Origin: Methylophilaceae bacterium
GTDB taxonomy: Bacteria; Pseudomonadota; Gammaproteobacteria; Burkholderiales; Methylophilaceae
Reading direction: 5' to 3'
Length of the DNA: 6,632 nucleotides
Assembly: GCA_947379975.1 (NCBI GenBank)
Contig: CANCPF010000057.1
Coordinates: 1-6,632 of the forward strand
A program made the position numbers and the translations under genes. The notes beneath the pieces are model-generated. The model worked only from the letters and a program-made list of their open reading frames with translations. It did not search any database and was not told the DNA's origin. Within the stretch, counting starts at the first letter, position 1; every line of letters begins with the position of its first letter. Below, in pieces: positions 6,283 through 6,632 of this stretch.

Positions 6283-6632
6283 ATGTTAGATGAAGTGAAA
6301 AAAAACGCAGAACAAAAAATGCAAAAAGCCTTAGAGTCATTAAAAAATGATTTGGCTAAAGTGCGTACAGGCCGCGCCCATGTTGGTTTGCTTGATCATG
6401 TGATGGTTGAATACTATGGCTCTATGGTCGCGGTTAATCAAGTTGCTAACGTAAATTTAGGCGATGCGCGTACTATTAATGTGCAGCCTTTTGAAAAAAC
6501 CATGATAGGTAAGGTTGAAAAAGCGATTCGTGATTGTGATTTAGGCTTAAATCCTGCCACTAACGGTGATTTGATTCGTGTGCCGATGCCAATGTTAACG
6601 GAAGAACGTCGCCGTGATATGACTAAAATCGT
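6283..6632 (+). CDS. frr: Ribosome recycling factor (partial, C-terminus missing)
   Basis: The frame is open from ATG 6283 to the right edge, giving 116 of the expected approximately 185 residues. RRF works with EF-G and IF3 to split the post-termination ribosome and release mRNA and tRNA. Visible parts are the first helix of domain I with the conserved KVRTGRA block (26-32, ribosome contacts), the domain II beta region (about 31-104: LLDHVMVEYYGSMV, and EKAIRDCDLGLNPATNGDLIRVPMP), and the return to domain I with LTEERRRDMTKI. The last two helices of the domain I bundle lie beyond the window. A strong GGAG (6273-6276) lies 6 bases before the ATG. It is the fourth gene of the rpsB-tsf-pyrH-frr cluster. 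Confidence 0.98.
   Translation, partial: MLDEVKKNAEQKMQKALESLKNDLAKVRTGRAHVGLLDHVMVEYYGSMVAVNQVANVNLGDARTINVQPFEKTMIGKVEKAIRDCDLGLNPATNGDLIRVPMPMLTEERRRDMTKI

Noticed and set aside
1..6632. Mobile elements, CRISPR array, defence or novel gene system
   Set aside because: All coding space is taken by conserved housekeeping genes in their usual order; no transposase, integrase, regularly spaced repeats or unexplained large frame is present.

Overview
This is an ordinary, well-conserved housekeeping segment of a moderately AT-rich proteobacterial chromosome, and no mobile element, phage, CRISPR or defence gene is visible. The gene order, glnD and map on the minus strand diverging from rpsB-tsf-pyrH-frr on the plus strand, is typical of Beta- and Gammaproteobacteria. 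Betaproteobacterial signatures are the GlnD stretch YLLTVADIRGTSP, the EF-Ts N-terminus with DAPMMDCKKAL, and the methionine aminopeptidase tail ending GTPPTPTFV. With the low G+C content, these suggest a methylotroph-like betaproteobacterium such as Methylophilaceae. The family assignment is an inference from remembered consensus sequences and is not proven.

Layout. Bases 1-2171 (minus) encode the first 723 codons of the PII uridylyltransferase GlnD, whose C-terminus lies beyond the left edge. After an 81-base gap containing an AT-rich palindrome comes map (2253-3050, minus), encoding type I methionine aminopeptidase. Bases 3051-3488 form a long divergent control region. It holds an extended -10 promoter candidate for map, another for rpsB with a GC-rich discriminator, and an approximately 160-base rpsB leader with several predicted stems. 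One is an 8-bp long-range stem closing just before the ribosome-binding region, and the leader is probably the target of S2 autoregulation. rpsB (3489-4235) is followed by a strong intrinsic terminator. tsf (4394-5272) has its own candidate promoter with a consensus TATAAT. Two hairpins follow tsf, one an intrinsic terminator with a doubled T-tract. pyrH (5471-6187) starts at GTG, and frr (from 6283) runs off the right edge after 116 codons.

The plus-strand genes serve protein synthesis and nucleotide supply: ribosomal protein S2, the EF-Tu exchange factor EF-Ts, UMP kinase, and ribosome recycling factor. Methionine aminopeptidase trims the nascent proteins. GlnD is the nitrogen-status sensor that uridylylates PII. 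The region's most interesting content is regulatory: the rpsB leader, the terminators that split the cluster into units, and short direct repeats just downstream of both terminators. No previously undescribed system was found.
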